A DNA stretch of 64,000 nt from Hyposmocoma kahamanoa (Eukaryota; Arthropoda; Insecta; Lepidoptera; Cosmopterigidae), in the NCBI RefSeq assembly GCF_003589595.1, contig NW_020653900.1, forward strand, positions 1,033,375 through 1,097,374, given 5' to 3'. Position numbers and translations under genes: made by a program. Positions 11,204-22,759 of the stretch are shown one piece after another; within the stretch, counting starts at the first letter, position 1; every line of letters starts with the position of its first letter. Under the pieces are notes generated by a model that saw only the letters and a list, made by a program, of their open reading frames with translations, ran no database searches and was not told the DNA's origin.

Positions 11204-11634
11204 AACCGACTTCAAAAAAGGAGGAGGTTCTCAATTCGACTGTATGTACTTTTTTTTGTATGTATGTATGTTACGCGATAACTCCGGTATTTGTGATCCG
11301 ATTTTCATGATTCTTTTTTTGTTGGAAATGGGGTACTTCCATAGTAGTCCTATTTCATTTTGAAGAAAATCATCCACCTCGAAGGGTGGCTGTTCACGCA
11401 TGACGATTCATTTTTATAAATAGCGCCTAACTTTAATTTAGGAGCAATTACTTTAATGGTTGATTTTGCTATTTCTCCAATTCAAGGCGTTTTTCTCTCT
11501 ATATACTTTAAGTAGTGTCGTAGTGAGAACCTATTTTTAATCTCTAGTGTCAAGTCCTGTATAGTGGCGAACTAGGGGATATTTCAATAAAACTTAGCAA
11601 ATAGACGTAATTCCACGTACTTTTGAGGTCGGTT
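11204..11634 (+). mobile_element. TIR element, AACCGACTTCAAAA family (best-preserved copy)
   Basis: TIRs AACCGACTTCAAAA and TTTTGAGGTCGGTT, 431 bp. No coding capacity. The target duplication is unclear because both sides are T-rich. Confidence 0.82.
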
Positions 11635-11639
11635 TTTTT

Positions 11640-12830
11640 AGTACTCTGTACTGATTCTCGAACATGCTCATGTGATGGAAAATGCAACATGGAAATGTTT
11701 GCATTACTTTCACAAAACAAAGACGGAAAGTTTGTCATTTTTTTGGATTCTGCGACTTCTTTTCAGCCGAGGCCTGCAAAGTATGTATGAAAATCCATTA
11801 CTGTCCTCTTCTGTAAACTTTTAATACTAATAATGAACTATGTAAACAGGGCGGTAACATGTAAACTAAAGTGTTGTGGTATTCATTTGTTTTTTCGTCT
11901 TTTTGTATTTTGGTCGCGAAAATTAGTGCTAGTGAGAAGAGCGATAACGAAAATACAGTAATAGAGATACACATTCAAACACGTAGCCAGAAGTTCAGCA
12001 GACCACTATTAATGTGTCTGGAAAAACAATAACTTTTTCTTTTAGCAATTGTCCTAGCACGTCAAATATTACTTTTAATATTAATTAATATTTCTTTTAC
12101 TTTTTGTATTATACATCTTCCTCTCTTTAGTCTTTTATTATTTCCTCGCATTATTTGAGAAAAATGCTATACATGGCTCGGCGGGAACGGGGTTTGCTTG
12201 ACTCGTATTAATACAAGACTTCGCTGGCGCTCGTCCTTGTAACTAATACTCGTCCAGAGAGCGCGACATACTGCTATTCTTGCACAGAGAATAAGAATAT
12301 CTCGCGCTTCTATGTCGCTGGCGTACTAGCCCTACTGCAATCCCTTACTCTCTGCAATAATGTACTATAATTTAGTCAACTTTGAGTATGGGATCACGAC
12401 CCCAAGCCTTGAATAATTTTCTTGAAAACACTGGTCATTCTAATTACGTTGAGACTTCACTGAGACCATATTGCAGTTATGATAATATTTTAATTGCAAT
12501 TCCCTATTGCATTTCCATTAGCGAGGACTAACTATAGACAAAATAGTTTTCTATGTAGAGTTTCCAAGAGCTCGTTCTATTTAATTTTATTGAATAATTT
12601 GTGATTACGGCAGGTTATTAATATAGGTATTAGGTTGTATTTATGTAAGTGCATGTTGTTAAGAAATACTGTTTATTGTTCGATTCTTTAATTCTCGGGT
12701 ATAATTTGTCTGTAGCTATAGGTGAAAATCTGTAATTGGCTTTATTAGTGTTGTCTTGTTTTTTTTTTTCATGAATAAATAAATAAGTTTGTTATTTTGC
12801 TAAAATTTAGTTGCAACTGGAGTCTAAACA
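11640..12830. other. No gene recognised
   Basis: Mostly AT-rich unique-looking sequence. A GC-richer patch at 12170-12370 (GGCGGGAACGGGGTTTGC; CTCGCGCTTCTATGTCGCTG) could be a decayed element, but no ends or frame were found. Confidence 0.6.
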
Positions 12831-12834
12831 GAGT

Positions 12835-13185
12835 GTCAGATCGACATTCAAAATTTGCCATTTGCGAGGTTTAAAACTATTGTGAAACAAAAATTTTATA
12901 ATAATGGTTATTAGACAACTTCTGCGTACTTGGATGACAAAAAACCTTGGTAGTGACTCGTTTAGTTCTTTCACGTATTCTCGATCTAAAATGTTTAAAT
13001 TGAATATTGCAATGATAAATGTATTCAAATGTATATTTACAAAGAGAAATCCCTAGAGTTTCTTGCTCATTCTTCTCAGGTGAATCTGTCTTACGAATGA
13101 GCAGTGAGTTTAATCAGTACGACGATTTAAAGTGTAACTTGCTTACCTACGAAATAAAGATTATTTTACTTTGACTTTGACCATG
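12835..13185 (+). pseudogene. LINE ORF2 C-terminus and 3' UTR fragment
   Basis: RFKTIVKQKFYNNGY then TTSAYLDDKKPW (one stop between) is the decayed end of ORF2. The shared UTR follows (AATCCCTAGAGTTTCTTGCT), closing with TTTACTTTGACTTTGACC. Confidence 0.68.
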
Positions 13186-13254
13186 GAAATTACTATGGTT
13201 ATTTTTATTTTTATTTCGCTTATTCAGCAATTTAGTCTTCAAACTAAATATTTC

Positions 13255-13400
13255 TCAAACTAGTATTATAAATGCGAAAGTTACTCTATCTATTACGTTT
13301 GCACGCCTACGCCGCTGATCCAATTTCAAAGATTTTTGGTACAGAAATTTTACTGGCTACTTTTTGTCACAAAAATAAGGTTACCTATCAGTAGTCCGAA
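13255..13400 (+). repeat. Probable dispersed insect repeat fragment
   Basis: TGCGAAAGTTACTCTATCTA then GCACGCCTACGCCGCTGATC resembles a very common insect repeat (...CTGTTACGCTTTCACGC...CCGCTGAACCGATTT). Class not determined. Confidence 0.45.
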
Positions 13401-13483
13401 ACGACATTTTCCAAAAATCACGTTTGGTCGAAATTTCATAACCTCGAAAGTAATTTTGAGAGGAAAATGTTTTTTCTTTTAAA

Positions 13484-13508
13484 CCTAACCTAACCTAACC
13501 GAACCTAA
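13484..13508. repeat. Short (CCTAA)n tract
   Basis: Three CCTAA units plus one after a CCG interruption, the complement of the insect telomere unit TTAGG. Far too short for a telomere. Confidence 0.7.
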
Positions 13509-14290
13509 TCGTGTCTTTGCGACAATCATTCTACATATACTGAAAAAACAACTGTTTCGTTATAATTCGGTTTTCGGTGTAATGAAAATTCGAACAAACG
13601 TTATTTCGGACAAAAAAAATTCGGTTTTGTGATAGGTTACCCAAAAATAGATATATAGAAATATATAGAAATAATAGATAGAAAAATAGATGATGGTGAA
13701 ATAGGAGATGAAAGTTTGTATTGAGAACAATTTGTAGTCTACACAAAGTATTTATTTTACTTTTTATCGATGTCTCGAAAGAACACTTCTTTAAATTTAT
13801 TCTTTTGTCATTTTCTGTTACAAAGAAACAAAAAATAAAATTAAAAAATAACAAAAAAGAACAAAATAGAAACAAAAAGCAAAATAAGAACAGAACAGGT
13901 TCAAAAATTTAGTTGGCGTAGTGTTGTTCATTGGAGGTATCGACATGTGGGGTTTATTCGTTATCAGTGTTTCCAAAATCCATCATATTCTTCCTCTTTC
14001 TAAGCGTCGTCAAATAGTCGATTGCACATATATTTAAAATAGCTCAGAATATAATTGATTGTTCTGAACTTCTGTACAAACTTAACTTTTTGACTGCCAC
14101 GCGTAATTTTAGGGTTACTCTCGGTCTCAACCAAATACAGAAAGAATTCGTTTCTGCTGCGAGCTTGCAACAATATCAATAACCTGGTGAAAAAAGTAGA
14201 TGTTGACGTCTTTAACACTGGAGGTGTAAACTAAATTGACCTACTTCACTGTTTATTTTAGTTATATTTGTACATAGTTATAGTTTAACA

Positions 14291-14328
14291 TGAATAAATA
14301 AAATAAAATAAAATAAATAAATAAAATA
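14291..14328. repeat. (AAATA)n/(AATA)n microsatellite
   Basis: Simple run GAATAAATAAAATAAAATAA and onward. Confidence 0.8.
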
Positions 14329-14539
14329 TGAGTCACTACGCCATTGAATAGCTGAATAAAAAAAAAACGCTACAGCTGCCGACTGAAAAGCCACTCTTAA
14401 CTGTAAGCAGAAGACCATGCGTACAAAATGTGCCAATGATACCCTATCGACAAACAACTCAGATTATTTGAAATAATATACCCAAACGTTATATTTTTTT
14501 ACAATAATCTAAGCACGGAGTACTGAAAAATGACCACAA

Positions 14540-14778
14540 AGGTGCGTGGACATCAATTTTCCAAGTTTTATTGAAATCGGTTACCGGAAAGTGCGCGAAA
14601 CCGGATTCATCCCCTAGTTTGTAACTCTTAGAAGTGGAACATTTTCTTCAAATTTAAGGGGGACTACTACTGAGGCACCCTCTTTTCAACAAAACAAGAA
14701 TTACAAAGGACACCGCATAACATACGTACAAAAAAAACATACAGCCGAATTGAGAACCTCCTTTGTTTGAAGTCGGTT
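14540..14778 (-). mobile_element. TIR element, AACCGACTTCAAAA family, truncated
   Basis: Reverse copy ending TTTGTTTGAAGTCGGTT. The interior is diverged and the other TIR is missing. Confidence 0.65.
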
Positions 14779-15015
14779 AAAAAATTTTCAAACTTTCCAA
14801 AGCAATCGCAAAAAGCTAAGAACTTGAAACTTACTTAAAAATTCCAATATTTACTTAATTATGCATACGCATTCTACACATAGGTCTTAGTTTACAATGC
14901 TGGCCAAATAAAAAAAGGGTGTTGGAGATTTCAAACGTTTTCCGTGAGCTGATACCACCGAAAAGCACATGGTAAATACCAGGTTAAATTTCGCACATAA
15001 ATTCCGAAAACTCAA

Positions 15016-15198
15016 GGGGTCTACTCGAGTTCTCGGTCCGAGTTTCGTCCGAAACAAATACTGTCAAATAATTAAAACTCGAACAAATCAAAATACAATG
15101 TCAAGTATAAAGCTTCATTCGCATTAAGCATCTTTTTATTTGGTCGACTATTACTTATTTGATAGTAATTGCTTAGGACGGAAGATGTGAGTAGACCC
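15016..15198. mobile_element. Palindromic TIR element, GGGGTCTACTC family
   Basis: Nearly self-complementary: GGGGTCTACTCGAGTTCTCG at the left, GATGTGAGTAGACCC at the right. Sits 10 bp from the next element (15209). Confidence 0.7.
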
Positions 15199-15208
15199 TT
15201 AGACATAG

Positions 15209-15657
15209 AGTATATAACCAGAAATAGAGACGTAATAAGGACCATCCATCCCTGGCAACTCATCAGGAAAATGGGCCTTATATCACTTTTAAATATCAAC
15301 AAACGACGAACAAAATAAAAAGCTGAAATAGCACAGCGTCAACAACTGACCTGTGTGTACGTCTCCATATATTCCAAAAATGTTCTATATTTATTTTAAT
15401 ATACTAATAATAAACTACGGGGGGCTGTTCCATTCGGTGGTGTGGGAAAAATAGCAAAATATCTAATTACAAAACAAACGGAATCACATTTCATCGGTAA
15501 TTAAATGTATTTAATATAATTAAGTAATATTTAAATTTTCGTCGATTACAGCAAAGCTCAAGTTAAACTGGTCGCTCTGTTGTCACCATAATGATTTGGG
15601 AGAATAGTTTTCAAACAAATTAAATGACATTTCGTCTCAATTTCTGGTTATATACTT
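15209..15657 (+). mobile_element. TIR element, TATATAACCAGAAATAG family
   Basis: TIRs AGTATATAACCAGAAATAGA and the inverse TCTGGTTATATACT, 449 bp. The interior is shared with 21963-22417 (GGGCCTTATATCACTTTTAA, CAAAACAAACGGAATCAC). Confidence 0.8.
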
Positions 15658-15667
15658 CCTAGAGGTG

Positions 15668-15800
15668 CAAGACCGGATTTGAACTCGTGGCCTCTGCTTG
15701 TGGATCGGTAGGTTACCATTAGGTTACCACGGCTTTTGGTTTATCTCTCGCCTGAGAGGAGGCCCGTGCCCAGCAGTGCTACGTATAAATGGGTTGATGA
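15668..15800 (-). mobile_element. tRNA-like SINE fragment, reversed
   Basis: B-box complement GGATTTGAACTC and an A-box-like GGTTACCATTAGGTTACCA. The neighbouring GAGGAGGCCCGTGCCCAGCA is a motif often seen in lepidopteran repeats. Confidence 0.55.
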
Positions 15801-16135
15801 AGTGAAGATTCCACGCATGAAATGCTGGAAAATTTAATTTCGTCGTAGTAGCAAACGATGTGATTTTTACTTAGATTTTTTCCACTTTGTCGTGTGGAGG
15901 AAATAAAAATTCATTAAAGCGCCGCGAATCATCTCGAGCTTCCTCGAAAAGAATTGGGTATTAACATTCTTAACACGTTCATCGCTGTGGTGACTCAAAA
16001 TTACCGGCATCTCATCTATCTATTGACACATACAGATGGCTGGCAAACGCTACCGTGACGAACTTCTGTTGTCACTTGGTTTTTAGGATTTTTAATGGCA
16101 TGTCCACTTAGAGGAAAAAATATATATATTTGGAA

Positions 16136-16594
16136 ATGAAACTATTTTTCCGGATTTAAATCGCGTATATTTGTTTTTTCAAAACAAACCTCTAATGAAA
16201 AATCCCAAACAGACATGAGACTGCAGGTCTAGTTAATATGTTTTAGTTTATTCTTATTTCTATTAAAAATTAATAATAAATTGAACTTAATAAAAATTCA
16301 TTCAATAAAATAATTTGTAAAACTTAATATAGCGTAAATTGGAATGTTTTCTTTGTAAAATTAAAAATAAGGCATTTTATTAATAACTATTGTAACTATA
16401 GTGAAAAAATAGGGTGGTTTGCATTAATATTAGACATAACTGGTTGAAGACTGTACCACCTCAGTCAACCGTGACCATAGGACCTGTAAAGGGCCCGAAA
16501 CGTCGGTTTGTTTGAAAAAAACAAATATACGCGATTTAAATCCGGAAAAATAGTCATTTCCTATGTGTAACAATCGCGAAAACCTAAGAACTCG
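16136..16594 (+). mobile_element. Penelope-derived non-coding insert with 14-bp target duplication
   Basis: 459 bp with inverted Penelope ends: ATGAAACTATTTTTCCGG on the left, and the reverse complement followed by TGTAACAATCGCG on the right. About 280 bp of AT-rich filler lies between. It is flanked by an exact 14-bp duplication, ATATATATTTGGAA (16122-16135 and 16595-16608). The motif CCTGTAAAGGGCCCGAAACG lies near 16483-16502. Confidence 0.82.
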
Positions 16595-17679
16595 ATATAT
16601 ATTTGGAATCAAAAAAATTGAGTTTAATTTCAAATTGAATTCAGAAGTTAAGTACAAACTAAGCAAAAAAGTTTAAGGTTAATGTGAAATGTCAATCTCA
16701 AATGAAAGACGTATGTCAGTTTGTAAAAGCATTGTAACCGGCGCAGCCTAAACTTAATCGTTATTGCGATTTACCGAGCTGAAATATCCAGCATTAAAAA
16801 TATTCCTAAAATAGAATAAAATAATGAAATATTGAAAAAAAAACTTATCATATAAGCCAAAATGTTATTTTTTGCACATTTTTGAAAATTCTATCCGGCG
16901 ACTAAAGTGTTAATATGAAACCCACATGAAAAATTTGTCAAGGTTCTTTATAAGGTCATTTATATTCTGCAATCTGGCTTGCGGAGCTAATCTTTTGATC
17001 GAACCACCTAAACCGTCGTAAGATTATTTTCCAGAAGTGCCATTTTGTGCTTACACCAATATCAACTTTTTGATAACACAGATTTATGACTGTAATTTGT
17101 CGTATTGAACGCTCGCTGCGTCAGAAATTTTAAAAATAACCTTTTTATAAAAAATCGGGAAAAATTGTGGGATTACATCTATTTAAAAGAAAAAAAGAAA
17201 GAAAGAAAAATAGTTTATTTGGTAACCATTATACAAATAGAACGTAAAAACAAAAATTAAAATAACATTATTATAAGATTTACTTAAAATAAAACAGTAT
17301 TATATTTAAGATGGTACCAAAAAGGTCTCACTCAGCTCATTTGTAACGAGACGTAGGGAAACATCTCGTGACGCTGATTTTCAGTGAAGCCAACAATTTA
17401 CAGTTAACAAAAATAAAGTGGCTTCGACCAAGTAAAAAGAAAAATAGATAATTTAATTTAAATATGAAAATTCAATTCAAAAAAGGAGAAACTGCGAGTA
17501 CGTGTAGAGTCTGTGTGAGCGTGTATTGTGTGATCACTGTGTTACCATGTATGTGTGGTTGTGATATTAGTGTCAGTAGTGGAATGTCACAATCGCACCG
17601 CACGACTGCCAGTGCTGTTGGACACCTGGCTATATAATAAAAATATCTTAAAAGACAATTTGAAGGATGCAACGGATTT

Positions 17680-17961
17680 TTTTTGCAAAGTTATATTGAA
17701 ATAGTTTAACGGAAAGTGGGTGAAATTCAACAAATACCATCTTACTTGCCGCGTATAGAAGTGGTATGTTTTTTCAAATTTGAATGTGACCACTACTAAG
17801 GTATAATTCCCAACAAAAAAAATATTTTGGTATTTTTTTTTGGTAATCGGTTCACAAATGACGATAATCGGATTTGATAATCGGTCCACAAATGACGAAG
17901 TATTCGTATAATATATAAAAAATACAGGCGAAATTGACAACCTCCTTCTTTTTTGAAGTTA
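17680..17961 (-). mobile_element. TIR element, AACCGACTTCAAAA family, truncated
   Basis: Reverse copy ending CCTCCTTCTTTTTTGAAGTT, with an internal tandem repeat of ATCGGTTCACAAATGACG / ATCGGTCCACAAATGACG. Confidence 0.6.
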
Positions 17962-19363
17962 AAAATAGGTATTATTTTCTTAAGGTATTCGATTTAACAT
18001 GAAATAAGTGAATATTATAAAGAAATGTGTTTGTTTCCTTATATCTTGATAACAACGTGAATACTAGCTGTATACAGTACCTATACGGATGGCACGTGGC
18101 CTACCGCAACCAGCGTGTCGATTTTATATTCATTATACGAAAATAGTATATTATTTCCATAGTTTATTTCACATATGTAGTTGTTGTTGTTTTTCCTTTA
18201 TTTCCGTAAAGGAAAAGACAAAGGTTTGACACCGTACAGCCAAGTCTTCAGTCCATTATTTAGTCTTCTGTGGTTATTACACATAGTATGGGTACGATAT
18301 TTGAAGTTTCTAGACGTGTAGGGATGTATAATCGAACGAAAAAAAATCAAATGTCATATCGAAATAATTGGTAACGAAGGGAGAATCTATTTAGAGACAT
18401 TTTTTTTTCATTACGAACAAAATAATAAACAAAATAAAAAGTCAGTTATTCAATTATTAAGTTACCAAAAATTACACAATAAAGCATAAAATCAACTGCA
18501 ACGAAATGAAATTCGAACAATACTCCAAAAACATCAAACAAAGCTCAAAACAAAAGAAAACGGCCCGCACACAAATTGTGCACACCAATGCACTCGTATT
18601 GACGCCAGATACACGATTCGATATGTCGATTCTACGGAGTAAATAGATTCGTCAAGTAGCTGAGGTAATTTATTTTTATTAAATGGTAATCATTTAATTT
18701 TGTATCTAGTTAATATATTGTAGTTTTTAATGAAAATTACCACTGCAACAAATATTGTTGTTTATGGTCCATTAAAACAAATCGGAGCATGTTTTTTCTC
18801 GACCGTCTTAAAATATTTACGTTCTGTTTGAAATTCAATTTTAAAACTTAAACTTAATGAAAACCAAAATTGAGTTTTAAAACTATACAGTAAATATTTT
18901 AAAACAATCGCAAAAAACTTAAAAAACATACTCTCTTGAATTTTTTTTTATTTCGCCTTTTCTTCGAAACACCAACAAAATTGTAGCGGACTATATCAAC
19001 GGGTTCGGTTGGGTGATAACAACGAGTGGGCAAGGCAAAAGCAACTGTATTTACAGCTCATTAATTTATTAGAAAACACGTTCAGCTATCAAATAAAAAC
19101 AGAAAACAATCGTCAGAAAAGGCGCCAAAAACATTTAAATTTAGAATTTAAATATAAAAATGAACTTAAAAAAACTATATACAAAATATACACAAAGGAT
19201 TTTTGAGAGATTTGTATCTGTTTGCATCTGTTGCGATTCGTTACAGAAATGTTCCATTTGTTTTTGTAACCTGGTTTAGAGATTTGTTAAAAATAGTATA
19301 GATGCAATGTAAAAATTTGAAATGTCACAGTACCCATCCTATGTGAATTGAACTATAGTTGCC
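17962..19363. other. No gene recognised
   Basis: AT-rich. Small frames, such as the one at 19009-19206, lack codon character or known motifs. Confidence 0.6.
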
Positions 19364-19371
19364 GGTTGCTA

Positions 19372-19692
19372 CTTAGAATAATAACGCATAGAATGATAGT
19401 TTCATATCAAACGAACTGTCACAAGTGAGGCAAAAATCAAATTTTCGGTTTTAGTGAATACTTATATAAAAATACAAGTTGAAACGCGTTACTTCCTTGT
19501 GGAATGTGATGTTAGTATCTATTTTATGTTTGTCTGACGTATTTTTACACTCATTTACCGCACATCTGTTCGCGGTGCAAGTTGACTTTGAGCACTGAAG
19601 GCCCGCCCGCTCGTGTAGGCCCTTTGGGAGCGCTTCAATTTGCCTCACTTAGCGTGTGCGGGCTACGTTTCTATGCGTTATTAATTCTAAAG
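19372..19692 (+). mobile_element. Complete TIR element (CTTAGAATAATAA family) with 8-bp duplication
   Basis: 321 bp. The TIRs start CTTAGAATAATAACGCATAG. It is flanked by an exact 8-bp duplication, GGTTGCTA (19364-19371 and 19693-19700). It is the uninterrupted relative of the 4116-4700 copy. No transposase; an 8-bp duplication suggests a hAT-type source. Confidence 0.85.
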
Positions 19693-19784
19693 GGTTGCTA
19701 ATATCTAACACAAGACACGTTTACGCAGCACATAAATCACTGCACGAAAATTTTATCACAATTCAATCTAAGCTTTTAACTGCA

Positions 19785-20195
19785 AATCGTACTGCTATTA
19801 CACCATTATTATAACAGTCTTGTAACTCAAAATATGTGAAATTTAATATTATATCATTACTGACCGTAAAATTTGATTCTCTACATGTCAAAAAAACCGT
19901 CGTTAGAATATTGTAAGAAATAATCAAAATATATCCACTTAACTCAAAATGAGACACACTTTATGTGAACTAGTTGTGGCCAGAATAAGCCTTATTAAAA
20001 AATATTAAATTATTTTTTCAATTTTATTTTTAAATTTATTTGAGAAATTGTTTAAGTGTTTATAATAAACTATAACATACATAAATTTAATAATTTTTTG
20101 CGGAAAGTAATTCGTTTTTCATCGATTCTGAGAAAGTCCACATTTCGAGTTAATACACTATTGTATTAAGAGCGATATATCGAGCTGACATGATT
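19785..20195 (+). repeat. Arm-type repeat (GTTGTAACTC family)
   Basis: Shares CTTGTAACTCAAAATATGTG, CCGTCGTTAGAATATTGT, TCATCGATTCTGA and GAGTTAATACACTATTGTAT with arms at 8375-8650, 9700-9990, 10118-10500 (reversed), 10500-10735 and 21000-21420 (reversed). The reversed pairs suggest a foldback or long-TIR element. Confidence 0.6.
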
Positions 20196-20504
20196 CTGGT
20201 ACAAACTAGGTTTTTTAAAACGCTTTTTAAGTACGTTGTAACCATTCTGTTAACCCTTAATTCAATGCCGTCACGCTACATTTCGTGGATTTAACTCGAT
20301 TTTACCCTCAAATTGTACACTTATTGCAATGTTAATGGAGTTTTGCTCACTGACCGGAATAGAAAAATTTATGTTTCAGGAAGGTCACTGCATTTTAAAG
20401 TTACTTTCTACGACAATATACAACTATAGATATGTATTGAGTCAATATTGTACAATATCAACACGCCTAAGATTCTATCATAATGTAAATTATATACACC
20501 CACG

Positions 20505-20775
20505 GAACCTTACCTATTTCTGCCGCCAAGCAGTAATGTCACTATTACTATGTTCCGGTTTTGAAGGGTATAAGGGTGCTGGTGAAATTACCAGGCACGT
20601 GGGACTTGTCGACTTGTGTCTCAGGGTGACGGATGGGTGCAGTGGCGGTGTTCTTTAGACCTTTGCGATTTAAACGTCTTATTTTCACTGCAACTTTTAT
20701 AGACAGGCGTGTCGCTTACCACCAGAGGCACGACTTGTTCGTCCCGTCACATGGTATCATAAAAAAACTTTTAAG
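20505..20775 (-). repeat. R1 repeat copy
   Basis: Reverse orientation: CTATTTCTGCCGCCAAGCAG ... CACGACTTGTTCGTCCCGTC. Confidence 0.78.
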
Positions 20776-20867
20776 TACTGCTTCGTCATACTTCCAGGTC
20801 ATACTTTTAGCTTCAGGTCGTCTAGACAATAAATACTGTATCTATGTCTAAATCAACCCTGACTATG

Positions 20868-20905
20868 GGATTTGTAAAGAGCGCGAAACGGTTATTTAAA
20901 AAAAC
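20868..20905 (+). mobile_element. Short, diverged Penelope-end fragment
   Basis: Holds GATTTGTAAAGAGCGCGAAA and a tail of A-rich sequence resembling the motif region at 16483-16530. Weak match. Confidence 0.4.
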
Positions 20906-20910
20906 AAAGC

Positions 20911-21484
20911 GATATCTCCCACGTAAGTTGTTGTAAGTCAAAATACCATTTATTCCTAATTAAAAAGGAAGTACCTTTTTTATTCATATCAAATTAAAAG
21001 TAAGGAAATCACTAAGTGTTATGCTTACTTTCAAATATGGAACATATCGCACTGCCGATACAATAGTGCATTAACTCTAAAAATGAATTTAATCAGAATA
21101 GCTAAAAAACTAATTACTCATTTCCCGTGAAAGATTATTATAATTTATGTATAAGGTAAAATTTATTTGACATCTAAACAACTGCTATTTACCAATTAGA
21201 AGTATATTTGAAAATAAAAGTAAAAATAATTTCAATAATTTCATTCTGGGTTAAGTAGATATATTATTTTCATGGTTTCTTACAATATTTTAATGACAAT
21301 TTTATTAACGTGTAGAGAAACAAAATTTTACGTTCAGAAATGGTATATAATCTTGAATTTCACTTATTTTGAGTTACAACACTATTGTAATAGCAGTGCG
21401 AAATAATATACGTTAAAAAAATATGTTTAAGTTAAGAAGGAAAAAATGGTACTTTTACTTACAACAACTTACGTGGGAGGTATC
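20911..21484. mobile_element. TIR element, GATAYCTCCCACG family
   Basis: The left CTCCCACGTAAGTTGTTGTA and right TACAACAACTTACGTGGGAG are perfect 20-bp inverted copies inside longer ends. It encloses one arm (21000-21420) of the TTGAATTTCAC-type repeat. Confidence 0.75.
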
Positions 21485-21528
21485 GAAATATAAGTGATTG
21501 AGATCCGAACGAAAATAGTTTCATTGTT

Positions 21529-21735
21529 TGCCTCCGTGGCCGAACGGTTACCACACTGGTCTGCCACGCAGACGTCCCGTGTTCGATTCCCAGGCCGGGA
21601 GAAACATTTGTATGGCCTACATGTATTTCTCCCGTGAGTTTGGGTGTAATTTATGGTAGTCTACGTGTGCGTCTATGGCACCCGCGACACAGAGTTTCCC
21701 TAGTGTGGAACTATGAATCTATGAAAAACTATGAA
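21529..21735 (+). mobile_element. tRNA-derived SINE, family 1
   Basis: The head resembles a tRNA: A box TGGCCGAACGGTTA and B box GTTCGATTCCC. A shared body follows (TTTGGGTGTAATTTATGG, GCACCCGCGACACAGAG). RNA polymerase III would transcribe such a SINE; LINE machinery would move it. Confidence 0.82.
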
Positions 21736-21869
21736 ATCGCAAATACTTAAGAACTCGATACTGTATCTAAGTTAGAAATAAACCTTGTGCAAACTCACCA
21801 ACTATAGTGCCGACCAACCAATCTTGATATGTCACCTTCGGAATTTATGACGCCTGTACTGCCAGACTA

Positions 21870-22757
21870 AGCGTGATACACACAGAGAGCGGGTGCGGGT
21901 CGAGCGCGGGTCGGGTTGGGACCGCGGTGGGTTTAATTTCGTGTATGTATATGAACGACATCTATCGAGTATCTATATAACCAGAAATAGAAACAAAATA
22001 AGGGCCATCCTTCCCTGGCAATACATCAGGCAAATGGGCCTTATATCACTTTTAAATATTAACACTCTCTTGCGCTGAAATCACAAATTAGAAAGCTGAA
22101 ATAGTACAGTCAACAACTGACCTGTGTGTACGTCTCCGTATATTCCAAAAATAATAAATTTCATTCGATGGTGTGAGAAAAACAGCAAAACATCTAATTA
22201 CAAAACAAACGGAATCATGTTTCATCGGTAATTAAATATTAAATTAAAGCTCTAGTTAAACTAGTCGATTTGAAGTGAAACAATTGACAACACCAATCAA
22301 TTGTTTCGAATTCGAGCTGGCCAATCGGAGCGCAGTTGTCACCGTAATGATTTGGCAGAATAGTTTTCAAACAAATGAAATTACATTTCGTTTCTATTTC
22401 TGGTTATATACTCGATACAAGTAAAAAACATGGTATAACGTGGACCTAGGGTATACCAAATTGTACTTAAAACTAGTTTATATAATAAATAACATGTAAT
22501 ATTAGTTTCCGCCATTGAGGTGTGTGTTTGGATTATAGTGTGAATCACAATTATTTGTCCAAAATGTGAACAAAGAAATGTCATTGTCAAGGTGCGCTCA
22601 ACCTATATTTAACGGAATTAGAAGAAGAGGAGGTTTTAATTTTCTTCAATTTTAATTATCTATTACAACATAATACACCGAGGGCAGGCTACGGCCGCGT
22701 GTCGGGTCCTACGCGTGCTCGTGGTGGCTCGCACCCGTTCTCTATATATTTCACGCT
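21870..22757. mobile_element. Outer TIR element, AGCGTGA..GAGCGGGTGCG family
   Basis: The left end AGCGTGATACACACAGAGAG is followed by CGGGTGCGGGTCG. The right end is the reverse of AGCGTGAAATATATAGAGAA then CGGGTGCGAGCC. TIRs of roughly 32 bp, GC-rich, enclose a nested element. No transposase. Confidence 0.65.
21963..22417 (+). mobile_element. TIR element, TATATAACCAGAAATAG family, nested
   Basis: The ends TATCGAGTATCTATATAACC and GGTTATATACTCGATA are inverted. It also has an internal hairpin, GAAACAATTGA / TCAATTGTTTC, near 22278. Lies inside the larger element at 21870-22757. Confidence 0.78.
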
Positions 22758-22759
22758 TT

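Noticed and set aside
13255..13510. Interstitial telomere block
   Set aside because: Only four CCTAA units; kept solely as a low-interest repeat.
13531..13912. Overlapping open frames on both strands
   Set aside because: Low-complexity A/T-rich sequence giving Lys/Asn or Phe/Leu runs; no protein character.
17160..17220. Possible regulatory purine tract (GAAAGAAAGAAAG)
   Set aside because: A simple repeat with no nearby gene.
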